Shown here one piece after another: positions 63,901-64,000 of a stretch of DNA of 64,000 nucleotides. How positions within the stretch are numbered: position 1 is the first letter of the stretch; every line of letters begins with the position of its first letter. This DNA comes from Sparassis latifolia. Lineage: Eukaryota > Basidiomycota > Agaricomycetes > Polyporales > Sparassidaceae. The notes beneath the pieces were generated by a model. It saw only the letters and a list, made by a program, of their open reading frames with translations. It searched no databases and was not told the origin of the DNA. Both the position numbers and the translations under genes were made by a program. Location of the stretch: NCBI GenBank assembly GCA_018466975.1, contig CM031563.1:1488001-1552000 (forward strand), read 5' to 3'.

Positions 63901-64000
63901 ATGAATGATGACCCACCAGACTCGCGGGAATGGCTGGCTACTCTCGTTCAAGAAAAATGCGGCCTGTCACATGTATGGCCCTGGCAGTTAGACCACACAC
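63901..64000 (+). CDS. N-terminus of a probable RecQ-like DEAD/DEAH-box helicase (partial, runs off the window)
   Basis: The frame is open from the ATG at 63901 to the last base: MNDDPPDSREWLATLVQEK, then GLSHVWPWQLDHT. The PWQLD motif preceded by an acidic leader resembles the Q-motif start of the RecQ-like helicases that are numerous in Agaricomycetes, where PWQLDVTEALLLG and the Walker A loop follow. Only 33 codons are visible and no ATP-binding motif is in the window, so the call is provisional. Confidence 0.42.
   Translation, partial: MNDDPPDSREWLATLVQEKCGLSHVWPWQLDHT

Overview
The window looks like nuclear DNA of an Agaricomycete (mushroom-forming basidiomycete). Genes are interrupted by many introns of about 50-60 nt with GTRNGT donors and CTRAY-like branch sites. 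Gene density is high on both strands. Lineage-typical families are present: a DUF6534 membrane protein, a fungal BTB protein, an NmrA-like reductase and tandem Ted1/Cdc1-type phosphoesterases. They sit beside eukaryotic housekeeping genes. All identifications come from reading translated sequence and splice sites by eye; no database search was run.

Layout, left to right. 1.8-7.6 kb: MED12/Srb8 of the Mediator kinase module (+). 7.8-8.8 kb: a RING protein with two SUMO-interaction-like motifs (-). 9.2-10.1 kb: a 909-bp near-perfect palindrome with CACTG...CAGTG ends and a 3-bp ATT duplication, i.e. a fold-back CACTA-type non-autonomous transposon. 10.6-12.2 kb: DUF6534 membrane protein (-). 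13.1-14.0 kb: BTB protein (+). 14.5-16.0 kb: arginine-specific carbamoyl-phosphate synthase small subunit (-), divergent from a BSD-domain protein (16.5-18.2 kb, +). 18.7-23.3 kb: two tandem Ted1/Cdc1-like metallophosphoesterases, the first with substituted active-site residues. 26.0-26.6 kb: a small Cys-rich predicted protein (-), divergent from two tandem UDP-glucose pyrophosphorylase genes (26.9-31.9 kb, +). 32.2-33.9 kb: MET2-like alpha/beta hydrolase (-). 34.7-35.9 kb: palmitoyl-protein thioesterase (-).

36-43 kb is the accessory part of the window. It holds no confident intact gene. A short-chain dehydrogenase pseudogene is split, with its C-terminal relic at 36.1-36.5 kb and its N-terminal relic at 42.5-42.9 kb. 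About 6 kb of AT-richer, repeat-bearing DNA separates them, with TGTAG/CTACA-rich stretches near its two sides.

From 43.7 kb the sequence is conserved again: ribosomal protein eS8 (+), a Suv4-20/SET9 histone methyltransferase with two AT-hooks (+), CCT6 chaperonin (-), APC1 of the anaphase-promoting complex (+), an NmrA-like reductase with a clear TATA box (+) and a Pro/Ser-rich lineage protein (-). The right edge has a second fold-back repeat just upstream of the start of a probable RecQ-like helicase that runs out of the window.

The genes do not form one pathway. Most are independent eukaryotic genes. The most interesting signals are the CACTA fold-back element, the Ted1-like pseudoenzyme/enzyme tandem pair, the intron-mosaic and gene-converted UGPase pair, and the split dehydrogenase.
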